Source of the DNA: Acidovorax sp. CF316
GTDB lineage: Bacteria; Pseudomonadota; Gammaproteobacteria; Burkholderiales; Burkholderiaceae_C
Length of the DNA: 47,183 bases
NCBI RefSeq assembly: GCF_000276605.1
Contig: NZ_AKJX01000133.1
Span: forward strand, 1 to 47,183
Reading direction: 5' to 3'
Position 1 is the stretch's first letter; every line of letters begins with the position of its first letter. The notes under the pieces are model-generated. The model was not told where the DNA came from, did not search any database, and saw only the letters and a list, made by a program, of their open reading frames with translations. Below are positions 33,201-41,233 of the stretch, piece after piece. A program made the position numbers and the translations under genes.

Positions 33201-33776
33201 TGGGTGCTGCGCACCGCCTGCCTGCAGCTGCGCCACTGGGAGGACGACCCCGCGCGCAGCCACCTGCAACTGGCCGTGAATGTGAGCGCGCGCCAGTTCC
33301 GCCAGGGCGACTTCGTCGACCAGGTGTTTGCGGTGCTCAGCGAAACCGGCGCCCGCGCCGACCGCCTCAAGCTGGAGCTGACCGAAAGCATGGCGCTGGA
33401 CAACGTGCAGCACACCATCGCCCGGATGAACGCGCTGCGGGCGTTGGGCGTGGGCTTCTCGATGGACGACTTCGGCACCGGGCAGTCCTCGTTGTCCTAC
33501 CTCACGCGGCTGCCGCTGGACCAGCTCAAGATCGACCAGAGTTTCGTGCGCAACATCGGCATCCAGGAGGCCGATGCGCTCATCGTGCAGACCATCATCG
33601 GCATGGCGCAGAGCCTGGGCATCGACGTGATTGCCGAGGGCGTGGAGACCACGGCGCAGCGAGAGTTCCTGGCGCTGCACGGCTGCAACCTGTGGCAGGG
33701 CTATTTGTTCAGCCGGCCGGTACCGCTGGAGAACTTCGAGCAACTGATGGCGCAGCGGTACGCGGACCACGGGTAG
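30201..33776 (+). CDS. membrane-bound PAS-GGDEF-EAL sensor (c-di-GMP cyclase/phosphodiesterase)
   Basis: A 1191-residue protein. ATG 30201 follows GAAAGG; the frame is open upstream to 30033 but without a ribosome site. Order: TM1 (about residues 15-32), a periplasmic Cache-like sensor (about 35-285), TM2 (about 287-308), HAMP-like linker, three PAS domains (about 375-490, 500-625, 630-745), GGDEF (active-site GGDEF at 835-839), then an EAL domain whose signature reads EVL at 967-969 (GAEVLIRWQHPERG), with DDFGTGQSSLSYL and later EGVETTAQREF intact. EVL is a known active variant. Both making and degrading c-di-GMP are possible. Confidence 0.94.
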   Translation: MRALPQLATGSLSARIRLLILVATLPALALVAYQAKANREESVAAARENALLLTRSMAYSQQSLIDTTRTFLQQLAMTRRAQQLDAPDCSQYLAEVLALNATYINIGLPRADGDLRCSAVPPRAPVNLTDQPHFLRAIVAREFSVGSFQVDPAVGLASVSFAQPLVDPETRAVLGAAVAVVSLDWWSRRLHELGLPDGAVARVLGPDGRVIARFPPDARELGTLSELPQPGAGAQALQGGAHLLESDDGARYIEVARPLLESQGRPVASMRLSVPLDALYARIARQMWRDIGFLLLGLLASFVLAHEGVRRGVGKPLARLLRATDQLARGQQVAPVPETGFRELAQLAQRFNHMAQARQQAEGELRQSEENLAITLHSIGDAVVVTDARGHVVRMNGVAEQMTGWPLREAQDRPLTDVFRIVNARTREPSKDPVQLVMASGRVVELSNHTTLIARGGAEYQIADSAAPIRNPAGGITGVVLVFSDVTESYRVRRQLEDNEARFRTLTMLSSDWYWEQDAQLRFVMLEGEAAKRTLPGPQWHVGKTRHEVATDDGGGVAASEGTAVDWAQHEHALRERREFRDFEYPRQSTVGAVEWVSVSGTPIFDADGVFLGYRGIGNNITARKNAERELRIAAIAFESQEGMLVTDADTVILRTNRAFTKITGYDSADAVGRRASFLASGQHDTAFFTGLRRTLDSVGEWSGEIWNRCKDGQVSLHQMGITAVKDAQGRLTHYVASLSDITQKAAAAREIEHLAFYDPLTLLPNRRLMMDRLQQAFASSARSGQYGALLCLDLDHFKNLNDTLGHDMGDVLLQQVAQRLKACVRDGDTVARLGGDEFLLLLKGMSSEPTEAAEHTQTVGTKVLAALNQPYQLALHHVHSTPSIGAVLFSGQSQSVDELMKRADLAMYAAKTAGRNAVRFFDPRMQAAVTARAAMENDLRTALAEDQFRLYYQVQVGQGGRAIGAEVLIRWQHPERGLVMPGEFIPLAEETGQILAIGLWVLRTACLQLRHWEDDPARSHLQLAVNVSARQFRQGDFVDQVFAVLSETGARADRLKLELTESMALDNVQHTIARMNALRALGVGFSMDDFGTGQSSLSYLTRLPLDQLKIDQSFVRNIGIQEADALIVQTIIGMAQSLGIDVIAEGVETTAQREFLALHGCNLWQGYLFSRPVPLENFEQLMAQRYADHG

Positions 33777-33827
33777 CAGGCCGATCCCGGGACGTGGCCC
33801 GGATGGCCGCGCCTTGGCCGTTGGCCG

Positions 33828-34622
33828 TCAGCCGGCGCGCTGCGCGGCGGGCGTGGCCAGGTACTCGCCCACGGTGATGCGGTAGCCGCCCGAGAGGTTT
33901 TTGGCAATCGCCTGAACGGTGTAGATCGGCCCCCATGGAATGCCGCACTAGGGCCTGTCAACACCAATTTCGGGGTCGCGAAGGCCCTTGCCGGCGTGCC
34001 GGTCTGGGCGTGCGACGCGGTGTGTGCTCTTGCACACGCAAGGAGCGCAACGACGAGTGGCGCGCCGGCAAGGGCCTTCCCTTCGGGTTGCCCGGCCTGG
34101 GGGCCGTCTGCGGCGTTGCCCGCGCTTGCAAGGTGCCTACCTTGCTGCACGCTGGCGCCTTGCATCCAGTCCCCAGACCGGGCAACGCGACCCCGAAATT
34201 GGTGTTAACAGGCCCTGGCCCAGCAGCAGCGATGCCAGCGTGTACAGCGCCTGCGTGAGCTGGAAGTTGTCCCGCGTGGCGAAGTAGTAGCGCGAGGGGA
34301 TCTTGAAGGTCATGATGACCACGCTCACGGTCAGCAAAAAGCGCTTGACCTCGGTGTCGGGCGTGACCTTGCGGCCGTTGTACGTCGCGCCCCCGGCCAT
34401 GATCTTCGGTGCGTTGGCCTGCAGCCACTGTTCGAAATGCGAGACCTCGCGCGCAGACTGGCCGGCCCGCGCAAAGAGAAAGAAGAACACCAGTGCACAC
34501 AGCACCGAGATCCCCAGCAGCACGGGCCGTGACAGCACGGCGGTGCCGGCATCGTAGGCCAACAGGGCCTTGAGGCCCGAAGCGGTAAAGACCAGTCCTG
34601 CAATGAGCGCAAGCCAACGCAT
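33828..34622 (-). pseudogene. small membrane protein gene split by a 267-bp element
   Basis: The 5' part (34622 to 34217) encodes MRWLALIAGLVFTASGLKAL ... VLLGISVLCALVFFFLFARA ... ALYTLASLLLGQ, with at least two membrane helices. After the element the frame resumes with CGIPWGPIYTVQAIAKNLSG and RITVGEYLATPAAQRAG, then stop. Deleting 33950-34216 leaves 528 bp, exactly in frame (175 residues), with the junction reading Q-C. The family is not recognised. As it stands translation runs into the element and ends at 34137, replacing the last 39 residues. Confidence 0.82.
33950..34216 (+). mobile_element. 267-bp inverted-terminus structured element, copy 2
   Basis: Terminal inverted repeats are 33950-33980 and 34186-34216 (AGGGCCTGTCAACACCAATT...). 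Stem I is a perfect 16 bp (33981-33996 with 34063-34078) capped by hairpin 34022-34037. The motif GCAACGACGAGTG is at 34047-34059. Stem II is 16 bp with one G-A or G-U type mismatch (34087-34102 with 34171-34186), capped by the perfect 7-bp hairpin 34128-34145. It is highly similar to the reverse complement of copy 1. There is no coding capacity for a transposase and no clear target duplication. Confidence 0.9.
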
Positions 34623-34815
34623 GTGAAATCCCTCCAGAAGTATCGTTTTGTTTTTCTGACGCCGGGCCGCTGCGCTGTGGCAGATGGGCCGCAACGGGCA
34701 ATCCAGGCCTTGCCGGGCCGGCGCCCCTGCGTCACGATGGACTGCAGTCGATGGCACCCGCGCCGCGCCAAGGGGCGGCATTGCCACCGTGTCACTTTCG
34801 AGCCACTGGAGTTCC

Positions 34816-35913
34816 ATGCTGTTTCGCAGAGTTGTTGCCACCCTGGCCTTGTCGTTGTTGTCGGCGGGGGTGTTTCTGCCCTTTGCCCAGGCGGCAGAGA
34901 TCCATCCTCTCGAATACGAGCAGTTGCGCGACCGGATCAAGCAGCGCGGGTCGGCACCGGTCGCGGTGTGGCTGCTGCGCCTCTTCAGCATTCCGGACGC
35001 CGACGCCAGGGCGGTTGAATTGCAGGCACGGATCGACCGGCTGCTGGTCGAATTGGGGCGTGAGGCACTGCCTGGTGGCCGGCATGTGAACAGCGGGGGC
35101 GGCATCATGCTGTGGGTGACGGAGGCGGGCCTGGAGATCGTAGTCAACAGCCCCCTTGCCCTGCGCGTGCTTTTCTTCAATGAGTGGCGCCATTCGACCC
35201 TGCTGCCGCAGTCGGATGGCCACCTCGACGAACTGGACCGCCGGCTGAAGACCAGTGCCAGCGGGTGGGTGGACGTGGAAGCAACGCTCGCCGTGCCGGG
35301 GGCCGAGTTCGACATCGATCGCCATACCGGAGAGGGTTCTGTCGTGCTGAAATCGCCCGCGCAGCACAGCGCGGCGGTGGACGCCGCGATGCTGCTGTTC
35401 AGGCGCCTGGGCGTGCCCACCTCGTCCGGCCTTCCGGCCAGCACGGCAGGCGGTGTCATCACCGTGCTCGACGTCTCGGGCGTGACCCGCAATGGCACCG
35501 TGCTGCTGCGCACCAACGAGCGCGGGCTGGCAGAGCTGGCCTGGAACAACTGGGCCATCGCGCTGAAGGCCCCCGGGTACAGGCCCATGCTCGCGCCGCT
35601 GGTGATCCCGCAGGGCTACACGACCCAGCCCGAGCCCGGTGCCGGGCAGTCGCGGGCGGTCGTATTCCTGAAAACCCCGGCGGAAGAATGGGGCGTCGCG
35701 TTGGCAACCCGCAATGCCATCTACCGGCGCGCACTGGAGGATGTGCTCGCGCCCTATGCGGTGAGCGGAACGCCGCGGTGGGAGGAGGCGTTCGGCAGGA
35801 CCACCGTGGTGCTGCCGGATGCCGAGTTGGAGCGCCTGGCCCAGGCTCGCGATTTGCGTGTGAAGTACGTGGTCATCGAAAAGCCGATCAACAAGCCCGC
35901 AGCCCCACCCTGA
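34816..35913 (+). CDS. exported protein of unknown function
   Basis: A 365-residue protein with a signal peptide (RRVVATLALSLLSAGVFLPF then AQAAE). GGAG at 34808-34811 supports the ATG. The mature part mixes helical segments (QLRDRIKQRG, AVELQARIDRLLVELG) with beta-rich stretches (GTVLLRTNERGLAELAWNNW) and ends with lysine/proline residues. I recognise no domain. Not obviously linked to its neighbours; it is divergent from the split membrane-protein gene and ends 3 bp before the convergent YitT-like gene. Confidence 0.82.
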   Translation: MLFRRVVATLALSLLSAGVFLPFAQAAEIHPLEYEQLRDRIKQRGSAPVAVWLLRLFSIPDADARAVELQARIDRLLVELGREALPGGRHVNSGGGIMLWVTEAGLEIVVNSPLALRVLFFNEWRHSTLLPQSDGHLDELDRRLKTSASGWVDVEATLAVPGAEFDIDRHTGEGSVVLKSPAQHSAAVDAAMLLFRRLGVPTSSGLPASTAGGVITVLDVSGVTRNGTVLLRTNERGLAELAWNNWAIALKAPGYRPMLAPLVIPQGYTTQPEPGAGQSRAVVFLKTPAEEWGVALATRNAIYRRALEDVLAPYAVSGTPRWEEAFGRTTVVLPDAELERLAQARDLRVKYVVIEKPINKPAAPP

Positions 35914-35916
35914 GGG

Positions 35917-36546
35917 TCACGTCCCCATGTACCGCCCCGGTCGGTGGTTCATGGCCAGCACCAGGTTGAGCGCCACCGCGCCGGCAATCGACCACAGCAC
36001 ACGCAGCGGCTCCACCGTGAACAGTGCCAGCAGCACAATACAGCAGTCCACCGCCATCTGGATCTTGCCCGCGCGCCAGCCGTAGCGGTCCTGCAAATAC
36101 AGGGCGGCAACGCCCACGCCACCCAGGCTGCAGCGGTGGCGAAACAGCACCAGGAACCCCGTGCCCGTGATGGTGCCGCCCGCAATCGCGGCGTACAGCG
36201 GCTGCAGCTGCGCGAACTGCAGCAAGTGCGACTGCAGCTCCGTCAGTGCTGACAGCAGCAGCACCGCGATGAAGGTCTTCACCGTGAACGCCCGCCCCAG
36301 CTTGCGCAGCGCCAGCCAGTAAAAGGGCAGGTTGACCACGAAGAACAGCTTGCCGAAGCCGATGCCCGTGGCGTAGTGCGCCAGGAACGCCAGCCCCGCC
36401 GTGCCGCCCGTGAGCAGCCCGGCGCTGGTGAAGAAGGCGACACCGACCGAGATCAGCAGCACGCCGGTGAAGATGGCGACGGCGTCTTCGGTGGGGGTGT
36501 GGGGGGCGGGTGGGGCGGCGGCTGCAGAATGCTCGGAGCTGGTCAT
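35917..36546 (-). CDS. YitT/DUF161-type membrane protein
   Basis: A 209-residue protein with about five hydrophobic segments and the family's glycine-rich pattern (GVAFFTSAGLLTGGTAGLAF, then KLFFVVNLPFYWLALRKLGR) and GGTITGTGFLVLFRHRCSLG with GGVGVAALYLQ. YitT-family proteins are bacterial inner-membrane proteins of unknown transport role. The start is at ATG 36546 (MTSSEHSAAAAPP); the upstream in-frame ATG at 36603 would add 19 residues without obvious merit. Confidence 0.9.
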   Translation of the reverse strand: MTSSEHSAAAAPPAPHTPTEDAVAIFTGVLLISVGVAFFTSAGLLTGGTAGLAFLAHYATGIGFGKLFFVVNLPFYWLALRKLGRAFTVKTFIAVLLLSALTELQSHLLQFAQLQPLYAAIAGGTITGTGFLVLFRHRCSLGGVGVAALYLQDRYGWRAGKIQMAVDCCIVLLALFTVEPLRVLWSIAGAVALNLVLAMNHRPGRYMGT

Positions 36547-36706
36547 GGCGAGGGCGCGAAGGTAGGGGGAACCACTGGGCGGGGCATGGATTGGACCACG
36601 CAAGCCGCGTGCCGGGCTTGCCCTGGGTCAACCTGATAGTGCGAGAAACCGCGTGGAAGAACTCTCTTCTACGGTTAGGATGGCGCCCACAAAAAGAGAG
36701 GGAACC

Positions 36707-37291
36707 ATGACCATGAGGATGATTGCGCCGGTGCTGCTCGCCTTGGCGCTGGGTGGCTGCGGCACCACGGCCGTGCTGGAACCGGGTTCGGCCAAGACCA
36801 TCGATCCCGATGAATCGTTGATCGTGCTGGGCGTGAACCCGGGCTACCGCGTGTTAGTGTTCCCGGGCGAAGTCGTTGGCGGTCAGTTCAAGCAAAGCGG
36901 TTTTGCAACGGCTGTTATCAACGGCGCAGCGACCGACGGCTACGTTGTCGCCAAGGCGCGCGCGGGCCAGGTACTGGGCCTGACCAGTGTGTCCGCGCAG
37001 GGCGAAGGTCTATTTGGCCGTAGCTATACCGCCTGCGGGGGCGCACGCGCACCGGTGTTCCATGTGCCCAAGGGGCAGATCCTGTACCTGGCCGACATCC
37101 GCTACGAACCCAGCGGCGGGCGTTCGCTGAACATCCGCTATGAAGACCGCTTCGAAGCGGCTGCGGCGTTCGTTCGCAAGCAGTACCCGCAGTTCGAGGG
37201 AACCATGCAGCGCACGCGCGTGGAGGCATTGCCCATGGCGGGCATCTGTCAGCCGAACATCATCTACATTCCAATCTACGTGGGGCGCTGA
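36707..37291 (+). CDS. outer-membrane or periplasmic lipoprotein, unknown function
   Basis: A 194-residue protein with a lipoprotein signal, lipobox LGGC (IAPVLLALALGGCGTTAVLE). The mature part begins with an acidic segment, then a beta-rich core (ESLIVLGVNPGYRVLVFPGE, GQILYLADIRYEPSGG), and contains two further Cys (TACGG and GICQ) that could form a disulphide. AGAGAGGG upstream is a good ribosome site. It has no recognised family and is divergent from the YitT-like gene. Base composition is less extreme than in its neighbours (for example gtgttagtg), a weak hint of transfer. Confidence 0.82.
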   Translation: MTMRMIAPVLLALALGGCGTTAVLEPGSAKTIDPDESLIVLGVNPGYRVLVFPGEVVGGQFKQSGFATAVINGAATDGYVVAKARAGQVLGLTSVSAQGEGLFGRSYTACGGARAPVFHVPKGQILYLADIRYEPSGGRSLNIRYEDRFEAAAAFVRKQYPQFEGTMQRTRVEALPMAGICQPNIIYIPIYVGR

Positions 37292-37372
37292 GGTTCATGC
37301 AAGGCCGGAGTCCGGCTCGGGTGCCTTCCCGGTTCGTCACCTTGTTCTGCGGCCTGCTTTCGCTGCGGTGAT

Positions 37373-38308
37373 TCAATCCGACCGCCCCACCACCGCCGCA
37401 ATATGCTCCACAAACAGCTTCACCGCCTCCGCCGTGTTGTCCTTCGCCCAGATCACCCCCACCGGCCCGAAGCGGATGGTGCGGTCCAGGGGCAGGATGC
37501 GCATGTTGCCCAGGGCCACCTGGTACCGGGCCATGGCTTCGGAGCACACGCCGATGTAGTCGCCCTGGTGCACCAGGGCCTGCAGGGTGGTTATGGCGGG
37601 GGTTTCCACCTTGGGGCGCAGCCACGAGGCGCCGGCGTCCAGCAGCGCGGCGTCGAGCTGTGAGCGGGTGAGGGTGCCCGGGGGCGGCATGATCCAGTTG
37701 TCCTGCACCAGGTCGATCAGGCGGATGGGGCCCTGGGCGTCCCAATGGCGGCTGGCGCGGCCCACCACCAGGCAGACGTTGTCGTCGAACAGCTCGCGGT
37801 GTTCCAGCCCGTCCTTGTAGGCGCGCGAGTCGAGCGAGCACACCACCAGGTCGAGCTGCTTGTTGTCGATGCCTTCGAGCAGCTGGGTGAGCGGGCTCTC
37901 CGACACCGTGACCGAGATGTACGGGTACAGGGCCTGGAACTCCACCAGCGCCTGCGGTATGCCGCGCGCCACCCCGGCCCACACGCTGCCGATGTGCAGG
38001 CGCGCCGTGCGCCCCTGGGCCAGGGCGCCCAGCTCGGCCTGGGTGCGGGTGATGTCGCCCAGCACGCTGATGGCCAGGCGCTTCATGATGATGCCGGCCG
38101 GCGTGAGCTGCACGCGCCGCCCTCGCGTGACCAGGGGCGTGCCCACCAGCTCCTCCAGGTCGGCCAGCCAGTGCGACATGGCCGACTGCGTCATGTGCAG
38201 GCGGGCGGCGGCCTCGGTCAGGGTGCCGGCCTCGTCCAGCACCATGAAGGATTCCAGATGTTTGACCTTGAGCCGGCGCGCCCAGGCCACTTGGTCGTAT
38301 GCAGTCAT
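37373..38308 (-). CDS. LysR family transcriptional regulator
   Basis: A 311-residue regulator. The N-terminal helix-turn-helix reads LKVKHLESFMVLDEAGTLTE, then AAARLHMTQSAMSHWLADLE and RGRRVQLTPAG. The C-terminal periplasmic-binding-like effector domain starts at about residue 90 (RLHIGSVWAGVARGIPQALV). It is divergent from the Bug receptor and gamma-glutamyltransferase genes and is their likely regulator. ATG 38308 was chosen; a TTG six bases upstream would add two residues. Confidence 0.94.
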   Translation of the reverse strand: MTAYDQVAWARRLKVKHLESFMVLDEAGTLTEAAARLHMTQSAMSHWLADLEELVGTPLVTRGRRVQLTPAGIIMKRLAISVLGDITRTQAELGALAQGRTARLHIGSVWAGVARGIPQALVEFQALYPYISVTVSESPLTQLLEGIDNKQLDLVVCSLDSRAYKDGLEHRELFDDNVCLVVGRASRHWDAQGPIRLIDLVQDNWIMPPPGTLTRSQLDAALLDAGASWLRPKVETPAITTLQALVHQGDYIGVCSEAMARYQVALGNMRILPLDRTIRFGPVGVIWAKDNTAEAVKLFVEHIAAVVGRSD

Positions 38309-38316
38309 GAGCAAAT

Positions 38317-38339
38317 GCTAATGCATCCATCGTGCTAAT
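38317..38339. promoter_or_regulatory. direct repeat TGCTAAT in LysR-Bug intergenic region
   Basis: TGCTAAT occurs at 38317-38323 and again at 38333-38339 in the 134-bp gap between the divergent LysR and Bug genes. The 16-bp periodicity and the location close to the regulator start are compatible with LysR binding, but no clear T-N11-A dyad stands out. Confidence 0.3.
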
Positions 38340-38442
38340 TCACTGGTCCTTGGGGCGGCTGCGCCGAATAATGGCCCGCATGCAGGCAGCACTTTTCACA
38401 ACGCTGCCACCTTCCCGCCGCCTACCCCCGGAGATTTGCCGT

Positions 38443-39435
38443 ATGAAGAAACCTTTCTGCCTGGCCGCCAAGGCCGTGGCGCTCGCGCTGTCGTCGCTGG
38501 CCGCGCTGCCCGCCGTGCAGGCGCAGGACGCCAACAACTACCCCACGCGCCCGATCCGCCTGGTGGTCTCGCAGCAGGCGGGCGGCAGCTCCGACACCGT
38601 GGCGCGCCTGTGGGCCGAGCATGCGGGCAAGGCCATCAATGCCACCATCACGGTGGAGAACAAGCCCGGCGCCGGCGGCATCATCGCCGCGCAGCAGGTG
38701 CTGGGCCAGCCGGCCGATGGCTACACGCTGATGTTCGGCGGCGTCTCGCAGATGGTGCTCAACAAGTTCGTCTACAAACCGCTGCCCTACGACCCCGAGA
38801 AGGACTTCGTGGGCGTGGGCATGCTCAGCACCGTGCCCTTCATCCTGGTGGCCAACCCGGCCACGGGCTTCAAGTCGCTCGACGACCTGGTCAAGTACGC
38901 CAAGGCCAACCCCGGCAAGCTCAACTTCTCGTCCTCGGGCCTGGGCAATTCCACCCAGTTGGCGGTGGAGCTGTTGCAAAAGAAGCTCGACATCAGCATG
39001 GTGCACGTGCCCTTCAAGGGCGAGCCCGACGGGCTCATGGCCACCATCGGCGGCCAGACCCAGGTGATGGCGCCCGTGGGCGGCTCGGCGCTGCCGCACA
39101 TCAAGAACGGCAAGATCGTGCCCCTGGTGGTGCTGGCCCCTTCGCGCCTGGCCGAGCTGCCCGACGTGCCGGCCGCCAACGAGCTGGGCGTGAAGGACTT
39201 CGACACCATGGGCTGGAGCGGCATCGTCGCCAAGGCCGGCACGCCCGCCGCCATCATCGCCAGGCTGCACGAGGGCACGCGCGCCTTCCACGCCAGCCCC
39301 GAGGTGCAGGCCAAGCTCAAGGGCATGAACGCCATCGCCATGCCCGGCCCGTCCAGCCAACTGATGGAGGTGACGCGCCGCGACACCAAGGCCTGGGGGC
39401 CTACGCTCGAAGCCCTGAACCTCAATCCCAAGTGA
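38443..39435 (+). CDS. Bug/TctC-family periplasmic substrate-binding protein
   Basis: A 330-residue receptor with a Sec signal (KAVALALSSLAALPAVQAQD). Family blocks: YPTRPIRLVVSQQAGGSSDT, IVENKPGAGG-type segment (TITVENKPGAGGIIAAQQVL), NFSSSGLGNSTQLAVELL, HVPFKGEPDGLMATIGGQ and the C-terminal GWSGIVAKAGTPAAII. These proteins capture carboxylates and other small acids for TctAB-type transporters; membrane subunits are not in the window, which is usual for orphan bug genes. The downstream gamma-glutamyltransferase suggests a gamma-glutamyl or related amino-acid ligand. Confidence 0.94.
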   Translation: MKKPFCLAAKAVALALSSLAALPAVQAQDANNYPTRPIRLVVSQQAGGSSDTVARLWAEHAGKAINATITVENKPGAGGIIAAQQVLGQPADGYTLMFGGVSQMVLNKFVYKPLPYDPEKDFVGVGMLSTVPFILVANPATGFKSLDDLVKYAKANPGKLNFSSSGLGNSTQLAVELLQKKLDISMVHVPFKGEPDGLMATIGGQTQVMAPVGGSALPHIKNGKIVPLVVLAPSRLAELPDVPAANELGVKDFDTMGWSGIVAKAGTPAAIIARLHEGTRAFHASPEVQAKLKGMNAIAMPGPSSQLMEVTRRDTKAWGPTLEALNLNPK

Positions 39436-39521
39436 GGTGATGCGGCCGGCCCGCTGATCCCCTGCATGCGCCCGCTGCACTGGCAGCCGGCGCATCTCTT
39501 CCATTCTTTTTGAGTTTCTCC

Positions 39522-41147
39522 ATGAAAAAACAAGCAATGGTGTCCTGCCCGCAGCCCGAGGCGGCGGAGTCCGGCATCGAAGTCCTGCGCGCGGGCGGCA
39601 ACGCGGTGGACGCGGCCGTGGCCGTGGCGCTGTCGCAGACCGTGGTAGACCCGCTGATGTGCGGCATCGCGGGCTTCGGCACGGCGGCCGTCTTCCTGCC
39701 CGGCAAAGAGGCATACGAGTATTTCGACTTCCACGCGCCCGCGCCGCTGGCCGCGCGCGAGGACATGTGGGCCGCGCTGCTCGAAGGCGAGACCAAGGAC
39801 GGCTTCGGCTTCATCCTCAAGGGCCGGGTCAACGACATCGGCGCGCAGTCCATCGCCACGCCGGCCACGCTCAAGGGCCTGGCCGCCATGCATGCCGCCC
39901 ACGGCCGCCTGCCGTGGAAGGAGGTGGTGGCGCCCGCCATCGCCTGGGCGCGCGATGGCTACTTCGTGCGGCCCGGCATGTACTCGTTCTGGATCGACCA
40001 GACCCTGGCCGGCCGCGCCAGCAACATGGACCGCCTGCACTACAGCGACGAGGGCCGCGCCCTGTACTGCCGGCCCGACGGCAGCGCCAAGCCCATCGGC
40101 ACGCCCATCGTGAACGAGAACTTCGCCCGCGTGCTGGCCCAGGTGGCCGAGGAAGGCATCGAGCCCTTCTACGAGGGCGAGCTGGCCCGGCGCATGGTGG
40201 AGCATGTGCAGTCGCTGGGCGGCCTGCTGTCCATGGACGACCTCAAGAGCTACCAGGTGCGCCGCGCAAAACCCCTGGTGGGCCGCTACCGCGACCGCGT
40301 GGTGACGACCAACCAGCCCCCGGGCGGCGGCGCGATGCTGCTGCAGATGCTCACCATCCTCGAAGAGTTCGACCTGGCCGGCATGGAGCACAACGGCCCC
40401 GAGTACCTGCGCACCCTGAGCGAGGTGATGAAGAAAGCCACCACCGACAAGGACCGCCACATCGGCGACCCGGCCTTCGTCGAGGTGCCGCTGGACCAGC
40501 TGCTGTCCAGGGAGAACGCCGCCCGCGTGGCCGCCGACATCCGCGCCGGCAAGCGCCACAGCGTGGAGCGCGTGAACCTGGGCGCGCCCGTGCCCAAGGA
40601 CACCACCCACGTCAGCGTGGTCGACGGCGAGGGTGGCTGCGTCTCCATGACGCATTCGCTGGCCATGCCCTCGGGCGTGATCACGCCGGGCATGGGCTTC
40701 TTCTACAACGGCTGCATGGGCGTGTTCGACCCGCGCCCGGGCCGTGCCGGCAGCATCCAGCCGGGCAAGAGCCGCTTCACCTCGTCGTGCCCGAGCATCG
40801 TCTTCAAGGACGGCAAGCCCGAGATCGTGCTCGGCGCGCCCGGCGGCACGCAGATCGCCATGGGCGTGTTGCAGGTGTTGCTCAACCTGATCGACCACCG
40901 CATGGGCATGCAGGAGGCCGTGTCGGCCCCGCGCTTCTCGTCCACCAGCAACTCCATCGACGTGTGCAACCGCATCCCGCGCCATGTGGGGCGTGAGCTG
41001 CAGGCCCAGGGCTACGAGGTGCTGCGCAACCCGTACAACTACACCATTGGCTGGGTGCATGGGGTGCAGATAGCTGCCGACGGCACGCTGCACGGCGGCG
41101 CCGACCCGGGGCGCGACGGGGTGGCGTACGGCACGGCGGTGGCATAG
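39522..41147 (+). CDS. gamma-glutamyltransferase family protein
   Basis: A 541-residue Ntn-hydrolase precursor. Large-subunit signatures: EAAESGIEVLRAGGNAVDAA, GIAGFGTAAVF, PLVGRYRDRVVTTNQPPGGG. The self-cleavage site is KDTTHVSVVDGEGGC, with T361 the predicted catalytic N-terminus of the small subunit. Then MTHSLAMPSGVITPGMGFFY, KSRFTSSCPSIVFKDGKPEI, and LGAPGGTQIAMGVLQVLLNL. It transfers or hydrolyses gamma-glutamyl groups, or a related amide. No signal peptide is present, unlike periplasmic GGTs, so action is probably cytoplasmic after uptake. It is 86 bp downstream of the Bug receptor. Confidence 0.92.
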   Translation: MKKQAMVSCPQPEAAESGIEVLRAGGNAVDAAVAVALSQTVVDPLMCGIAGFGTAAVFLPGKEAYEYFDFHAPAPLAAREDMWAALLEGETKDGFGFILKGRVNDIGAQSIATPATLKGLAAMHAAHGRLPWKEVVAPAIAWARDGYFVRPGMYSFWIDQTLAGRASNMDRLHYSDEGRALYCRPDGSAKPIGTPIVNENFARVLAQVAEEGIEPFYEGELARRMVEHVQSLGGLLSMDDLKSYQVRRAKPLVGRYRDRVVTTNQPPGGGAMLLQMLTILEEFDLAGMEHNGPEYLRTLSEVMKKATTDKDRHIGDPAFVEVPLDQLLSRENAARVAADIRAGKRHSVERVNLGAPVPKDTTHVSVVDGEGGCVSMTHSLAMPSGVITPGMGFFYNGCMGVFDPRPGRAGSIQPGKSRFTSSCPSIVFKDGKPEIVLGAPGGTQIAMGVLQVLLNLIDHRMGMQEAVSAPRFSSTSNSIDVCNRIPRHVGRELQAQGYEVLRNPYNYTIGWVHGVQIAADGTLHGGADPGRDGVAYGTAVA

Positions 41148-41233
41148 GCTCCTGGGGAACCGGGCCTTCTCCTACAGGCGGGTCAGTGCGCGGCTGACCT
41201 GGTGGCCTGGGCCCGGCACGGACAGTGGGGTGC

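Noticed and set aside
30102..33770. 1222-codon open frame on the minus strand opposite the GGDEF-EAL gene
   Set aside because: It is the antisense shadow of a high-GC gene with strong C/G third positions; its translation is a His/Gln/Leu-rich string with no domain.
33950..34216. Integron attC site or cassette
   Set aside because: Long stems are present, but no R'/R'' core pair (RYYYAAC...GTTRRRY) frames a cassette, and no integrase or cassette array is present.
37301..37313. GCCGGAGTCCGGC hairpin as terminator of the lipoprotein gene
   Set aside because: The stem leaves a one-base loop and no T-tract follows, so support is too weak to list as a feature.
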